From NCBI GenBank assembly GCA_001695595.3, contig MBPM02000176.1, positions 17,685 through 81,684 of the forward strand: DNA of 64,000 nucleotides, written 5' to 3'. Positions 1 to 10,300 of the stretch are shown here, piece after piece (the first letter of the stretch is position 1; each line of letters begins with the position of its first letter). Position numbers and translations under genes: made by a program. The notes below the pieces were generated by a model. The model was not told the origin of the DNA and ran no database searches. It saw only the letters and a list, made by a program, of their open reading frames with translations. The stretch comes from Plasmopara viticola (Eukaryota > Oomycota > Peronosporomycetes > Peronosporales > Peronosporaceae).

Positions 1-979
1 CTTGAGATCGGAGCTTCTTCTGCAGATCCTGCAGCTGCACTTTGATATCCGACTTCCACTGCTCCCACGTTCGCCCTGGATTCGTCGAAGCGCGAAGCTT
101 CAATAGGATCTCATCAGCTTCACGCCGAATTGCCGATACCACCAGCGGGTATTCGAGCAGATAGTGCGGGAACTTCCAGTAACCTCGACCATGCAGCTGG
201 GACCCCGACCTGAAAGTCACGCTATGTGCCAGATGGTCTCCGGCATGTGCCGGCAAGAAATACTTGGCATCGCCGTAGAAGCTGTTGCACAATATGTCCG
301 AGACGAGGATGTAATCAAGGCGGTTCTTGCGAGGCATCGGTCCCGTGAACACGCGTGCTGTATCGTGGTGGATTCGCCAGGCGTCGACGACACCCAGTCG
401 AGCCAACCAATCCAAGCAGCACGAACGACTTGAGTCATAGCGCAAATCCGACATTGAACAGTCCAAGGTCGGGTCCAGCGGAGTATTGAGGTCTCCAAGT
501 ACCATGTGTGTCGCGTCGTCTTCGAATTCTTCCGTTGCTAAATTGGAAAAAAACGCTTGTTTTTCTTGTTTATCCACAGGCGCGTAGACGTTGTGAATAT
601 AGACGGGAGCAAACTTGACCAGCACACGCACGACGAGGTACCGGCCAGGAACGGTCAGGTGGGTGAGCTCCAATGCTGAGTCAAAGCCTGGGAAGTCGGA
701 GCGGAGCAATGTGAGTACTCCGTTGCTTCGACCGCGTGTCGGCCGGTCCAGGAGTGTGTTCACATCGCTCAGAAATATTTTGTGCTCAAAAGTAGACTCA
801 AGGTGAAACTTGAAGCGTGCAAGATGCGAGCGGTCCGCAAATTTGGTCTCTTGGATGCACGACATCCCGTACTTCGATAGCAGATTGTCGATCAGAAGGT
901 GCCCGTTCTTCTTGACGCCATTCGTGTTCACAGTTAGCACGCTGGTGTTGTTCCAAGTCAGATGCGTCGTCGAGATCAC
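1..979 (-). CDS. LINE ORF2, N-terminal part (APE endonuclease domain), cut by window edge
   Basis: About 326 residues corresponding to the start of the 1,375-aa ORF2 of copy 2. They contain the apurinic-endonuclease-like (exo-endo-phosphatase) fold: VNTNG near residues 17-21, QETK with catalytic Glu near 44, LGDLN near 161-165, LDYILVS near 221-227 and GDHLAHS near 247-253. This domain nicks the target DNA for target-primed reverse transcription. The reverse transcriptase lies beyond the window edge. The frame has no ATG at its head: the first plausible start is GTG at 977-979, one base after the ORF1 stop (981-983), and the first ATG is codon 39, which would remove part of the endonuclease. 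The same arrangement in copy 2 argues against a sequencing error. Confidence 0.9.
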   Translation of the reverse strand, partial: MISTTHLTWNNTSVLTVNTNGVKKNGHLLIDNLLSKYGMSCIQETKFADRSHLARFKFHLESTFEHKIFLSDVNTLLDRPTRGRSNGVLTLLRSDFPGFDSALELTHLTVPGRYLVVRVLVKFAPVYIHNVYAPVDKQEKQAFFSNLATEEFEDDATHMVLGDLNTPLDPTLDCSMSDLRYDSSRSCCLDWLARLGVVDAWRIHHDTARVFTGPMPRKNRLDYILVSDILCNSFYGDAKYFLPAHAGDHLAHSVTFRSGSQLHGRGYWKFPHYLLEYPLVVSAIRREADEILLKLRASTNPGRTWEQWKSDIKVQLQDLQKKLRSQ

Positions 980-980
980 C

Positions 981-3539
981 TTAGCAGCGAGTGGCTATGC
1001 CGCCCGCTACTGGTGTCACCGATCCGTCGTCTGTGACAAGAAGCTGAAGAACCGATTCATCTGTCGGGTAATGACCTTCTAGTTGCCGCAGTTCTTCGAG
1101 CTCGTCAAGCAAGTGACCTTGCCATTGGATCTCACGCCAATGAACCATGCATAGCTCACCAATCTTTGACCGCAGAAGACTCAGCAGCGTGTTCGGGTGT
1201 AGCAGGCGAGCGTGGTGGGCGGGGATCCACTCGACCGGATGACCCGTGACGTACTGGATCCAATGATCATTTGCGAACAGCGTCGGCGCAATTGACATGA
1301 GCGTTAGTTCAAATGCGGACAGCGCCTTAGTGAAACGCGTCAGCTCAAAAATCTTCGGTGTCGCCTGCCACCACTTGCCACACGCAGCGAAGATATCCTG
1401 ACGCTTGGACGGAACCGATGTCTTCATAAGCCTCTTCCATTTTGCTACGAACGTCGTGTCTTCGTTCGGCTTATTTGCACTCAGCACTCGATTAATCATG
1501 TGCAATTGCGCAAGCTCCTCGATCTCGTTGCCGCCAGCTGCCATCTTGAGGGATAGCGCACTGTTGAACGCGAGCGGAGACTCAGTCACTTTCTTCATGA
1601 TGTGGTCCGGATTTGTCGCGTTTCTAAGAATCGTGGATATGCTCTCAACTTTTTTGTCCGCATCGACGAGACGGTCATCAAGTGTGTTTAATAGCGCCGT
1701 GTTTTCATCGCTGATCATAGAGTCAGCTACCTCGACAACAGGCGAAGGAATCGACGCCTTGCGAATTTTTGTATGATGTTTCTCGACAAAGAACGCAGAC
1801 TCTGTGGACGATTTGAGAGTTTTGGGACGCGTTACGTCAACTGGACGCACGTGGTGACGGATGCCATACTTCCTGTCCATGGTCGCATCAATCAACTCAA
1901 ACTTGACTTCTACTGTCTGAAGCGCCTGGAAGTAGTTCGTGGTTGCGACACCATCCAGTGGTCTTGGCATCTGTTTCGTCAACATGTTAGTGAAGTCGAT
2001 ACCTCCACGCAAGCGTTTCTTTTTGTTCGTGACAGTGGAAAATCCGTCTGAACCATTTGTCAGCATGAGCATTTGCTTAGGTGGAGCCTTTGGACTCGCT
2101 GGGGGCGAGAGACGACTGCCGGATCCATTAGACGTTGGAATCGAGAGCACGTCATCAATGTCGATGACCCTCTTTGCAAGTTGAGTGGCCATATTTTGCT
2201 GACCATGCTGAGCTCCGGGCTGGAGCTGGCCATCCTCTTTTGTCTCTTTGTTCTCAAGCACGTTGTCAACCAAAGAAAGAACTGATTCAGCTTGTGGAGC
2301 GTGAGATTTTTTCGATTGGGTCCGTGGTGGCTTTGACTTGGAGGTAGGTCGTGCAGTCTGCCTTTGGACGGGTCGAGCATATTCAGCATTCGACGGATTG
2401 AGCGACTTCAAGTCAATGCTGTGGTGCGAGCGGAAGCCGAACGGAAGACGCTCAGATGCAAATGGCGCGTCTTTGCCATGCACCGGATACAATTTGTTGT
2501 TGAACACGAGCTGGTCGCACACCGAGCCGTTCACCACCAGTGGGGGTGGACACTCACTTGACCGGAAGTACACTCGCCACGTCGCCGAAGTGAGACCCGT
2601 CGCCAGATTCACATCGCGATACGTGTCGTACACTGGCTCGCATTTGAGTAGGAAAAGACGACGTAAAACAAGGTCCGTGTCCGTGTCCGAGTCGACGTTT
2701 GAAATATCCAGGAAGAACTTGCTTGCAAGGACGTCAAACGGCTTAAACGGGTACACGTTGCCAAGGAGGCTGACGGTCGTGCGCTCGAGTTCCATACACG
2801 CCTCGCGATCCTTGAGCTTGAGACGCAAGTTTCCACCTGGCATCTTTGATACCTGGCCGACTCTTTTCTGCTCGTAAAGACGGTCAAGCGTACAGTTGCG
2901 GTGATTTGTACCCACGAGCGCAGCCATAATTTTAGTCAGCGACGTCTTAGCGAACGTCTTACCCGTCTCAATCACCATGTCGTACCTGGCACGGGGAAGC
3001 TCGTACGGGCGAGACTGGTGAATACAAGAAGCAATGTCGGACCAGTCGCCACCGGTAGCATACTGGCGCTCAATCGCTTCAATGTCGACAGCGAGAGGCT
3101 TGGGGGTCTCCACACGGCGACGTGCAGTATCGACTTTGATGTTGTCACGACGGATAGTTTCTTGCTGGCGAAGCAGCATTGCCATCGATGGACGTGGATC
3201 ATTCACTTCCTCATCAACAACGCTTTTGACCGCATCATCGTCAGTAATAGCGGCAGAGGCGCCACCTTCCGGGAGTGCAGTCGGCATCGCCTCGTCAATA
3301 TCCGTCTTGACGATGGTGAGAGACGAAGCAGAATGAGCAGGCGATGTTGACATAGGCAGCGCGAGCGGTGACGGCGAGGAAGTCACCGCGGCAAGAGGTG
3401 CGGATCTTTCGGAACCCGTCAACAGAGAGTCAGGAGGGGCACGCGGCCCGACGGGGTCTGGAGCAGTCACAGCCAAAAGCCGGGACAGCACAGGCAGTGG
3501 AGGGCAGGTCCAGAAGACGGCGACAGCTGGATTTTTCAT
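981..3539 (-). CDS. LINE ORF1 protein, copy 1 (852 aa)
   Basis: ORF1 of the LINE, expected to be the RNA-binding, nucleoprotein-forming protein that accompanies ORF2. From LPMSTSPAH onward I see no difference from the 869-aa version of copy 2. The first ~60 residues differ because of several short deletions near 3400-3530 that change frame and then restore it, a net loss of 51 bp. Visible features are a disordered Ser/Pro/Ala-rich N terminus, a region resembling the RRM-like domain of LINE ORF1 proteins, a basic Lys/Arg/Ser/Pro stretch and a helical C terminus. I see no CCHC zinc knuckle. The ATG at 3537-3539 gives MKNPAVA, as in copy 2. A start at MSTSPAH would give identical proteins from both copies and is a real alternative. 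Confidence 0.85.
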   Translation of the reverse strand: MKNPAVAVFWTCPPLPVLSRLLAVTAPDPVGPRAPPDSLLTGSERSAPLAAVTSSPSPLALPMSTSPAHSASSLTIVKTDIDEAMPTALPEGGASAAITDDDAVKSVVDEEVNDPRPSMAMLLRQQETIRRDNIKVDTARRRVETPKPLAVDIEAIERQYATGGDWSDIASCIHQSRPYELPRARYDMVIETGKTFAKTSLTKIMAALVGTNHRNCTLDRLYEQKRVGQVSKMPGGNLRLKLKDREACMELERTTVSLLGNVYPFKPFDVLASKFFLDISNVDSDTDTDLVLRRLFLLKCEPVYDTYRDVNLATGLTSATWRVYFRSSECPPPLVVNGSVCDQLVFNNKLYPVHGKDAPFASERLPFGFRSHHSIDLKSLNPSNAEYARPVQRQTARPTSKSKPPRTQSKKSHAPQAESVLSLVDNVLENKETKEDGQLQPGAQHGQQNMATQLAKRVIDIDDVLSIPTSNGSGSRLSPPASPKAPPKQMLMLTNGSDGFSTVTNKKKRLRGGIDFTNMLTKQMPRPLDGVATTNYFQALQTVEVKFELIDATMDRKYGIRHHVRPVDVTRPKTLKSSTESAFFVEKHHTKIRKASIPSPVVEVADSMISDENTALLNTLDDRLVDADKKVESISTILRNATNPDHIMKKVTESPLAFNSALSLKMAAGGNEIEELAQLHMINRVLSANKPNEDTTFVAKWKRLMKTSVPSKRQDIFAACGKWWQATPKIFELTRFTKALSAFELTLMSIAPTLFANDHWIQYVTGHPVEWIPAHHARLLHPNTLLSLLRSKIGELCMVHWREIQWQGHLLDELEELRQLEGHYPTDESVLQLLVTDDGSVTPVAGGIATRC

Positions 3540-3639
3540 CGCAGAAAAAGAACAGCAGAAGGCTTAAGAAGCTTGGAGCAGGAGGATGGGGGGGTTCTTC
3601 CGAAGAGTCGACTGAGGGGTAGCCGGCAAATTGAAGTGG
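3540..3639 (-). other. LINE copy 1 5' leader
   Basis: About 100 bp between the ORF1 ATG and the junction with tRNA-Ala. It aligns with 20083-20189 of copy 2 but has several small deletions. A promoter here would face away from the adjoining tRNA gene; I recognise no specific promoter motif. Confidence 0.6.
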
Positions 3640-3653
3640 GGGGATGTAGCTCA
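3640..3653 (+). repeat. Target-site duplication, 5'-end side of LINE copy 1
   Basis: GGGGATGTAGCTCA, bases 1-14 of tRNA-Ala, follows the LINE 5' end directly. The partner copy lies left of the window, but the boundary is the same as at 20190-20203, where both copies can be seen. Confidence 0.8.
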
Positions 3654-3712
3654 AATGGTAGAGCGCTCGCTTAGCATGCGAGAGGTACAGGGATCGATAC
3701 CCTGCTTCTCCA
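3640..3712 (+). tRNA. tRNA-Ala(AGC), array A unit 1, rebuilt after LINE insertion
   Basis: 73-nt cloverleaf: acceptor GGGGATG/CTTCTCC with discriminator A73, D stem GCTC/GAGC, anticodon stem CTCGC/GCGAG around loop TTAGCAT (anticodon AGC), T stem CAGGG/CCCTG. G3:U70, the universal alanine identity pair, is present. The A box (TAGCTCAAATGG) and B box lie inside the gene. Positions 6 and 67 are a U:U mismatch, seen in all units. The upstream TATA/CAA region of a normal unit is replaced here by the LINE 5' end. Confidence 0.96.
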
Positions 3713-3713
3713 G

Positions 3714-3785
3714 GCGTGTGTAGTATAGTGGTCAGTACCTCACCTTGTGGCGGTGATATCCCTGGTTCGAATCCGGGCACGCGCA
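3714..3785 (+). tRNA. tRNA-His(GTG), array A unit 1
   Basis: 72-nt cloverleaf: acceptor GCGTGTG/CACGCGC, D stem GTAT/GTAC, anticodon stem TCACC/GGTGA around loop TTGTGGC (anticodon GTG), four-base variable loop, T stem CCTGG/CCGGG with loop TTCGAAT, discriminator A73 as in eukaryotic tRNA-His. The base at 3713, between A73 of tRNA-Ala and base 1 of tRNA-His, is G and may serve as G-1. Confidence 0.97.
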
Positions 3786-3818
3786 TTTCTGGACGATGTT
3801 ATGTGTCGAATTGTCTGC

Positions 3819-3822
3819 TTTT
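3819..3822 (+). terminator. Pol III T4 terminator, array A unit 1
   Basis: TTTT in CTGCTTTTGC downstream of tRNA-His. Most units have TTTTT here; this unit and the one ending at 5512 have CTTTT. Confidence 0.7.
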
Positions 3823-3940
3823 GCTTGCGAAGGCTTTAGTAAAGCGACCTTCGATCACATCGTGTGTGTCATAGTCAAAGCGGGATGGTACGACGTGAAC
3901 ACACTTATCTATATCTAAACGAAGTTGAGTGCAATGTACC

Positions 3941-3954
3941 GGGGATGTAGCTCA
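3941..3954 (+). repeat. tRNA-Ala 5' stub / left target-site duplication of SINE
   Basis: GGGGATGTAGCTCA, the first 14 bases of tRNA-Ala, preceded by a normal spacer with TATA and CAA motifs and then interrupted by the SINE. It is repeated at 4165-4178. Confidence 0.95.
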
Positions 3955-4164
3955 GTTGAAAGTTGTCATGTATTTAATCTGGCTTGGCTAGGATTTCTTT
4001 TACATTTTTAGTCTGATTCTTTTTTTCGTCTTGTTATTGTCTTTTTCTTGATCGGGGTCGGACGCTTGGGGTCCTCCCTGTCTCAAGTTCCGGTGTGGGG
4101 CTCGAACCCGCACCACGCACCGTGAGGACCAGAAGCATAATCAACTAACCCACGCCACCGGGCA
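3955..4164 (-). mobile_element. tRNA-derived SINE inserted in tRNA-Ala
   Basis: A 210-bp element reading on the minus strand and flanked by the 14-bp duplication GGGGATGTAGCTCA. Its 5' part (about 4090-4163) is tRNA-like. CCGGTG (plus-strand complement 4156-4161) can pair with CACCGG (complement 4090-4095) as an acceptor stem, there is an A-box-like TGGCGTGGGTTAGTTGA, and a B box GGTTCGAGCC lies within 4098-4109. The body is A-rich on the sense strand and contains no TTTT, so Pol III could read through it. The sense 3' end, GACAACTTTCAAC, nearly matches the LINE 3' end, GACAACTTTAAAC, and similarity extends for about 23 bp. Insertion site, orientation and duplication are the same as for the LINEs, which points to mobilisation by LINE machinery. 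Confidence 0.88.
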
Positions 4165-4178
4165 GGGGATGTAGCTCA
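4165..4178 (+). repeat. Right target-site duplication of SINE
   Basis: GGGGATGTAGCTCA directly follows the SINE 5' end (GGGCA on the plus strand) and forms bases 1-14 of the rebuilt tRNA-Ala. Confidence 0.95.
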
Positions 4179-4237
4179 AATGGTAGAGCGCTCGCTTAGC
4201 ATGCGAGAGGTACAGGGATCGATACCCTGCTTCTCCA
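4165..4237 (+). tRNA. tRNA-Ala(AGC) rebuilt after SINE insertion
   Basis: Complete 73-nt gene identical to the other units, with internal A and B boxes. Its native TATA/CAA region remains upstream of the SINE at the stub, so expression here would depend on the internal promoter and on whatever the SINE flank supplies. Confidence 0.94.
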
Positions 4238-4238
4238 G

Positions 4239-4309
4239 GCGTGTGTAGTATAGTGGTCAGTACCTCACCTTGTGGCGGTGATATCCCTGGTTCAATCCGG
4301 GCACGCGCA
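4239..4309 (+). pseudogene. tRNA-His(GTG) with one-base T-loop deletion
   Basis: It matches the other tRNA-His genes except that the T loop reads TTCAAT instead of TTCGAAT (near 4291-4296), giving 71 nt. The loss damages both the T loop and the B box, so the gene is probably inactive unless this is a consensus error. It is the only tRNA lesion I noticed in array A, and it lies in the unit whose upstream promoter was displaced by the SINE. Confidence 0.7.
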
Positions 4310-7300
4310 TTTCTGGACGATGTTATGTGTCGTATTGTCTGTTTTTGCTTGGAAAGGCTTAAATAAAGCGACCTTCGATCACATCGTGTGTGTCATAGTC
4401 AAAGCGGGATGGTGCGACGTGAACGCACTTATCTATATCTAATCGAAGTTGAGTGCAATGTACCGGGGATGTAGCTCAAATGGTAGAGCGCTCGCTTAGC
4501 ATGCGAGAGGTACAGGGATCGATACCCTGCTTCTCCAGGCGTGTGTAGTATAGTGGTCAGTACCTCACCTTGTGGCGGTGATATCCCTGGTTCGAATCCG
4601 GGCACGCGCATTTCTGGACGATGTTATGTGTCGTATTGTCTGTTTTTGCTTGGAAAGGCTTAAGTAAAGCGACCTTCGATCACATCGTGTGTGTCATAGT
4701 CAAAGCGGGATGGTGCGACGTGAACGCACTTATCTATATCTAATCGAAGTTGAGTGCAATGTACCGGGGATGTAGCTCAAATGGTAGAGCGCTCGCTTAG
4801 CATGCGAGAGGTACAGGGATCGATACCCTGCTTCTCCAGGCGTGTGTAGTATAGTGGTCAGTACCTCACCTTGTGGCGGTGATATCCCTGGTTCGAATCC
4901 GGGCACGCGCATTTCTGGACGATGTTATGTGTCGTATTGTCTGTTTTTGCTTGCAAAGGCTTTAGTAAAGAGACATTCGATCATATCATGTGTGTCATAG
5001 TCAAAGCGGGATGGTGCGACGTGAACACGCTTATCTATATCTAAACGAAGTTGAGTGCAATGTACCGGGGATGTAGCTCAAATGGTAGAGCGCTCGCTTA
5101 GCATGCGAGAGGTACAGGGATCGATACCCTGCTTCTCCAGGCGTGTGTAGTATAGTGGTCAGTACCTCACCTTGTGGCGGTGATATCCCTGGTTCGAATC
5201 CGGGCACGCGCATTTCTGGACGATGTTATGTGTCGATTGTCTGTTTTTGCTTGGAAAGGCTTAAGTAAAGCGACCTTCGATCACATCGTGTGTGTCATAG
5301 TCAAAGCGGGATGGTGCGACGTGAACGCACTTATCTATATCTAATCGAAGTTGAGTGCAATGTACCGGGGATGTAGCTCAAATGGTAGAGCGCTCGCTTA
5401 GCATGCGAGAGGTACAGGGATCGATACCCTGCTTCTCCAGGCGTGTGTAGTATAGTGGTCAGTACCTCACCTTGTGGCGGTGATATCCCTGGTTCGAATC
5501 CGGGCACGCGCATTTCTGGACGATGTTATGTGTCGAATTGTCTGCTTTTGCTTGCGAAGGCTTTAGTAAAGCGACCTTCGATCACATCGTGTGTGTCATA
5601 GTCAAAGCGGGATGGTGCGACGTGAACACACTTATCTATATCTAAACGAAGTTGAGTGCAATGTACCGGGGATGTAGCTCAAATGGTAGAGCGCTCGCTT
5701 AGCATGCGAGAGGTACAGGGATCGATACCCTGCTTCTCCAGGCGTGTGTAGTATAGTGGTCAGTACCTCACCTTGTGGCGGTGATATCCCTGGTTCGAAT
5801 CCGGGCACGCGCATTTCTGGACGATGTTATGTGTCGTATTGTCTGTTTTTGCTTGGAAAGGCTTAAGTAAAGCGACCTTCGATCACATCGTGTGTGTCAT
5901 AGTCAAAGCGGGATGGTGCGACGTGAACGCACTTATCTATATCTAAACGAAGTTGAGTGCAATGTACCGGGGATGTAGCTCAAATGGTAGAGCGCTCGCT
6001 TAGCATGCGAGAGGTACAGGGATCGATACCCTGCTTCTCCAGGCGTGTGTAGTATAGTGGTCAGTACCTCACCTTGTGGCGGTGATATCCCTGGTTCGAA
6101 TCCGGGCACGCGCATTTCTGGACGATGTTATGTGTCGTATTGTCTGTTTTTGCTTGGAAAGGCTTAGTAAAGCGACCTTCGATCACATCGTGTGTGTCAT
6201 AGTCAAAGCGGGATGGTGCGACGTGAACGCACTTATCTATATCTAATCGAAGTTGAGTGCAATGTACCGGGGATGTAGCTCAAATGGTAGAGCGCTCGCT
6301 TAGCATGCGAGAGGTACAGGGATCGATACCCTGCTTCTCCAGGCGTGTGTAGTATAGTGGTCAGTACCTCACCTTGTGGCGGTGATATCCCTGGTTCGAA
6401 TCCGGGCACGCGCATTTCTGGACGATGTTATGTGTCGTATTGTCTGTTTTTGCTTGCAAAGGCTTTAGTAAAGCGACCTTCGATCACATCGTGTGTGTCA
6501 TAGTCAAAGCGGGATGGTGCGACGTGAACGCACTTATCTATATCTAAACGAAGTTGAGTGCAATGTACCGGGGATGTAGCTCAAATGGTAGAGCGCTCGC
6601 TTAGCATGCGAGAGGTACAGGGATCGATACCCTGCTTCTCCAGGCGTGTGTAGTATAGTGGTCAGTACCTCACCTTGTGGCGGTGATATCCCTGGTTCGA
6701 ATCCGGGCACGCGCATTTCTGGACGATGTTATGTGTCGTATTGTCTGTTTTTGCTTGCAAAGGCTTTAGTAAAGCGACCTTCGATCACATCGTGTGTGTC
6801 ATAGTCAAAGCGGGATGGTGCGACGTGAACGCTTATCTATATCTAAACGAAGTTGAGTGCAATGTACCGGGGATGTAGCTCAAATGGTAGAGCGCTCGCT
6901 TAGCATGCGAGAGGTACAGGGATCGATACCCTGCTTCTCCAGGCGTGTGTAGTATAGTGGTCAGTACCTCACCTTGTGGCGGTGATATCCCTGGTTCGAA
7001 TCCGGGCACGCGCATTTCTGGACGATGTTATGTGTCGAATTGTCTGTTTTTGCTTGCAAAGGCTTTAGTAAAGCGACCTTCGATCACATCGTGTGTGTCA
7101 TAGTCAAAGCGGGATGGTGCGACGTGAACGCACTTATCTATATCTAAACGAAGTTGAGTGCAATGTACCGGGGATGTAGCTCAAATGGTAGAGCGCTCGC
7201 TTAGCATGCGAGAGGTACAGGGATCGATACCCTGCTTCTCCAGGCGTGTGTAGTATAGTGGTCAGTACCTCACCTTGTGGCGGTGATATCCCTGGTTCGA

Positions 7301-10300
7301 ATCCGGGCACGCGCATTTCTGGACGATGTTATGTGTCGAATTGTCTGTTTTTGCTTGCGAAGGCTTTAGTAAAGCGACCTTCGATCACATCGTGTGTGTC
7401 ATAGTCAAAGCGGGATGGTGCGACGTGAACGCACTTATCTATATCTAAACGAAGTTGAGTGCAATGTACCGGGGATGTAGCTCAAATGGTAGAGCGCTCG
7501 CTTAGCATGCGAGAGGTACAGGGATCGATACCCTGCTTCTCCAGGCGTGTGTAGTATAGTGGTCAGTACCTCACCTTGTGGCGGTGATATCCCTGGTTCG
7601 AATCCGGGCACGCGCATTTCTGGACGATGTTATGTGTCGTATTGTCTGTTTTTGCTTGGAAAGGCTTAGTAAAGCGACCTTCGATCACATCGTGTGTGTC
7701 ATAGTCAAAGCGGGATGGTGCGACGTGAACGCACTTATCTATATCTAAACGAAGTTGAGTGCAATGTACCGGGGATGTAGCTCAAATGGTAGAGCGCTCG
7801 CTTAGCATGCGAGAGGTACAGGGATCGATACCCTGCTTCTCCAGGCGTGTGTAGTATAGTGGTCAGTACCTCACCTTGTGGCGGTGATATCCCTGGTTCG
7901 AATCCGGGCACGCGCATTTCTGGACGATGTTATGTGTCGTATTGTCTGTTTTTGCTTGCAAAGGCTTTAGTAAAGCGACCTTCGATCACATCGTGTGTGT
8001 CATAGTCAAAGCGGGATGGTGCGACGTGAACGCACTTATCTATATCTAAACGAAGTTGAGTGCAATGTACCGGGGATGTAGCTCAAATGGTAGAGCGCTC
8101 GCTTAGCATGCGAGAGGTACAGGGATCGATACCCTGCTTCTCCAGGCGTGTGTAGTATAGTGGTCAGTACCTCACCTTGTGGCGGTGATATCCCTGGTTC
8201 GAATCCGGGCACGCGCATTTCTGGACGATGTTATGTGTCGTATTGTCTGTTTTTGCTTGCAAAGGCTTTAGTAAAGCGACCTTCGATCACATCGTGTGTG
8301 TCATAGTCAAAGCGGGATGGTGCGACGTGAACGCACTTATCTATATCTAAACGAAGTTGAGTGCAATGTACCGGGGATGTAGCTCAAATGGTAGAGCGCT
8401 CGCTTAGCATGCGAGAGGTACAGGGATCGATACCCTGCTTCTCCAGGCGTGTGTAGTATAGTGGTCAGTACCTCACCTTGTGGCGGTGATATCCCTGGTT
8501 CGAATCCGGGCACGCGCATTTCTGGACGATGTTATGTGTCGTATTGTCTGTTTTTGCTTGCAAAGGCTTTAGTAAAGCGACCTTCGATCACATCGTGTGT
8601 GTCATAGTCAAAGCGGGATGGTGCGACGTGAACACACTTATCTATATCTAAACGAAGTTGAGTGCAATGTACCGGGGATGTAGCTCAAATGGTAGAGCGC
8701 TCGCTTAGCATGCGAGAGGTACAGGGATCGATACCCTGCTTCTCCAGGCGTGTGTAGTATAGTGGTCAGTACCTCACCTTGTGGCGGTGATATCCCTGGT
8801 TCGAATCCGGGCACGCGCATTTCTGGACGATGTTATGTGTCGTATTGTCTGTTTTTGCTTGCAAAGGCTTTAGTAAAGCGACCTTCGATCACATCGTGTG
8901 TGTCATAGTCAAAGCGGGATGGTGCGACGTGAACACACTTATCTATATCTAAACGAAGTTGAGTGCAATGTACCGGGGATGTAGCTCAAATGGTAGAGCG
9001 CTCGCTTAGCATGCGAGAGGTACAGGGATCGATACCCTGCTTCTCCAGGCGTGTGTAGTATAGTGGTCAGTACCTCACCTTGTGGCGGTGATATCCCTGG
9101 TTCGAATCCGGGCACGCGCATTTCTGGACGATGTTATGTGTCGTATTGTCTGTTTTTGCTTGGAAAGGCTTAGTAAAGCGACCTTCGATCACATCGTGTG
9201 TGTCATAGTCAAAGCGGGATGGTGCGACGTGAACGCACTTATCTATATCTAATCGAAGTTGAGTGCAATGTACCGGGGATGTAGCTCAAATGGTAGAGCG
9301 CTCGCTTAGCATGCGAGAGGTACAGGGATCGATACCCTGCTTCTCCAGGCGTGTGTAGTATAGTGGTCAGTACCTCACCTTGTGGCGGTGATATCCCTGG
9401 TTCGAATCCGGGCACGCGCATTTCTGGACGATGTTATGTGTCGAATTGTCTGTTTTGCTTGCGAAGGCTTTAGTAAAGCGACCTTCGATCACATCGTGTG
9501 TGTCATAGTCAAAGCGGGATGGTGCGACGTGAACGCACTTATCTATATCTAAACGAAGTTGAGTGCAATGTACCGGGGATGTAGCTCAAATGGTAGAGCG
9601 CTCGCTTAGCATGCGAGAGGTACAGGGATCGATACCCTGCTTCTCCAGGCGTGTGTAGTATAGTGGTCAGTACCTCACCTTGTGGCGGTGATATCCCTGG
9701 TTCGAATCCGGGCACGCGCATTTCTGGACGATGTTATGTGTCGTATTGTCTGTTTTTGCTTGGAAAGGCTTAGTAAAGCGACCTTCGATCACATCGTGTG
9801 TGTCATAGTCAAAGCGGGATGGTGCGACGTGAACGCACTTATCTATATCTAAACGAAGTTGAGTGCAATGTACCGGGGATGTAGCTCAAATGGTAGAGCG
9901 CTCGCTTAGCATGCGAGAGGTACAGGGATCGATACCCTGCTTCTCCAGGCGTGTGTAGTATAGTGGTCAGTACCTCACCTTGTGGCGGTGATATCCCTGG
10001 TTCGAATCCGGGCACGCGCATTTCTGGACGATGTTATGTGTCGTATTGTCTGTTTTTGCTTGGAAAGGCTTAGTAAAGCGACCTTCGATCACATCGTGTG
10101 TGTCATAGTCAAAGCGGGATGGTGCGACGTGAACGCACTTATCTATATCTAATCGAAGTTGAGTGCAATGTACCGGGGATGTAGCTCAAATGGTAGAGCG
10201 CTCGCTTAGCATGCGAGAGGTACAGGGATCGATACCCTGCTTCTCCAGGCGTGTGTAGTATAGTGGTCAGTACCTCACCTTGTGGCGGTGATATCCCTGG

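Larger units (their letters stand above)
1..3639 (-). mobile_element. Site-specific LINE (non-LTR retrotransposon), copy 1, 3' part outside window
   Basis: This is the 5' 3.6 kb of the LINE that is complete at 12595-20189; base 1 here matches base 16493 there. By eye the two copies agree over about 3.4 kb apart from one substitution (944 versus 17436, a synonymous Thr codon in ORF2). They differ by several short deletions in the last 250 bp (about 3400-3639). The element reads on the minus strand, so its 5' end abuts the first base of a tRNA-Ala gene at 3640. It is cut by the window edge inside ORF2, so its 3' end and left-hand target duplication cannot be seen. Confidence 0.95.

Noticed and set aside
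2338..3350. Plus-strand open frames of 179 and 149 codons inside LINE ORF1 (also at 18830-19842)
   Set aside because: They are shadows opposite the long ORF1 frame, with no recognisable domain and no start context.
3640..3785. Bacterial or organellar tRNA operon
   Set aside because: tRNA-His has A73 rather than C73, no CCA is encoded after A73, there are T-run terminators, and the flanks are APE-type LINEs.
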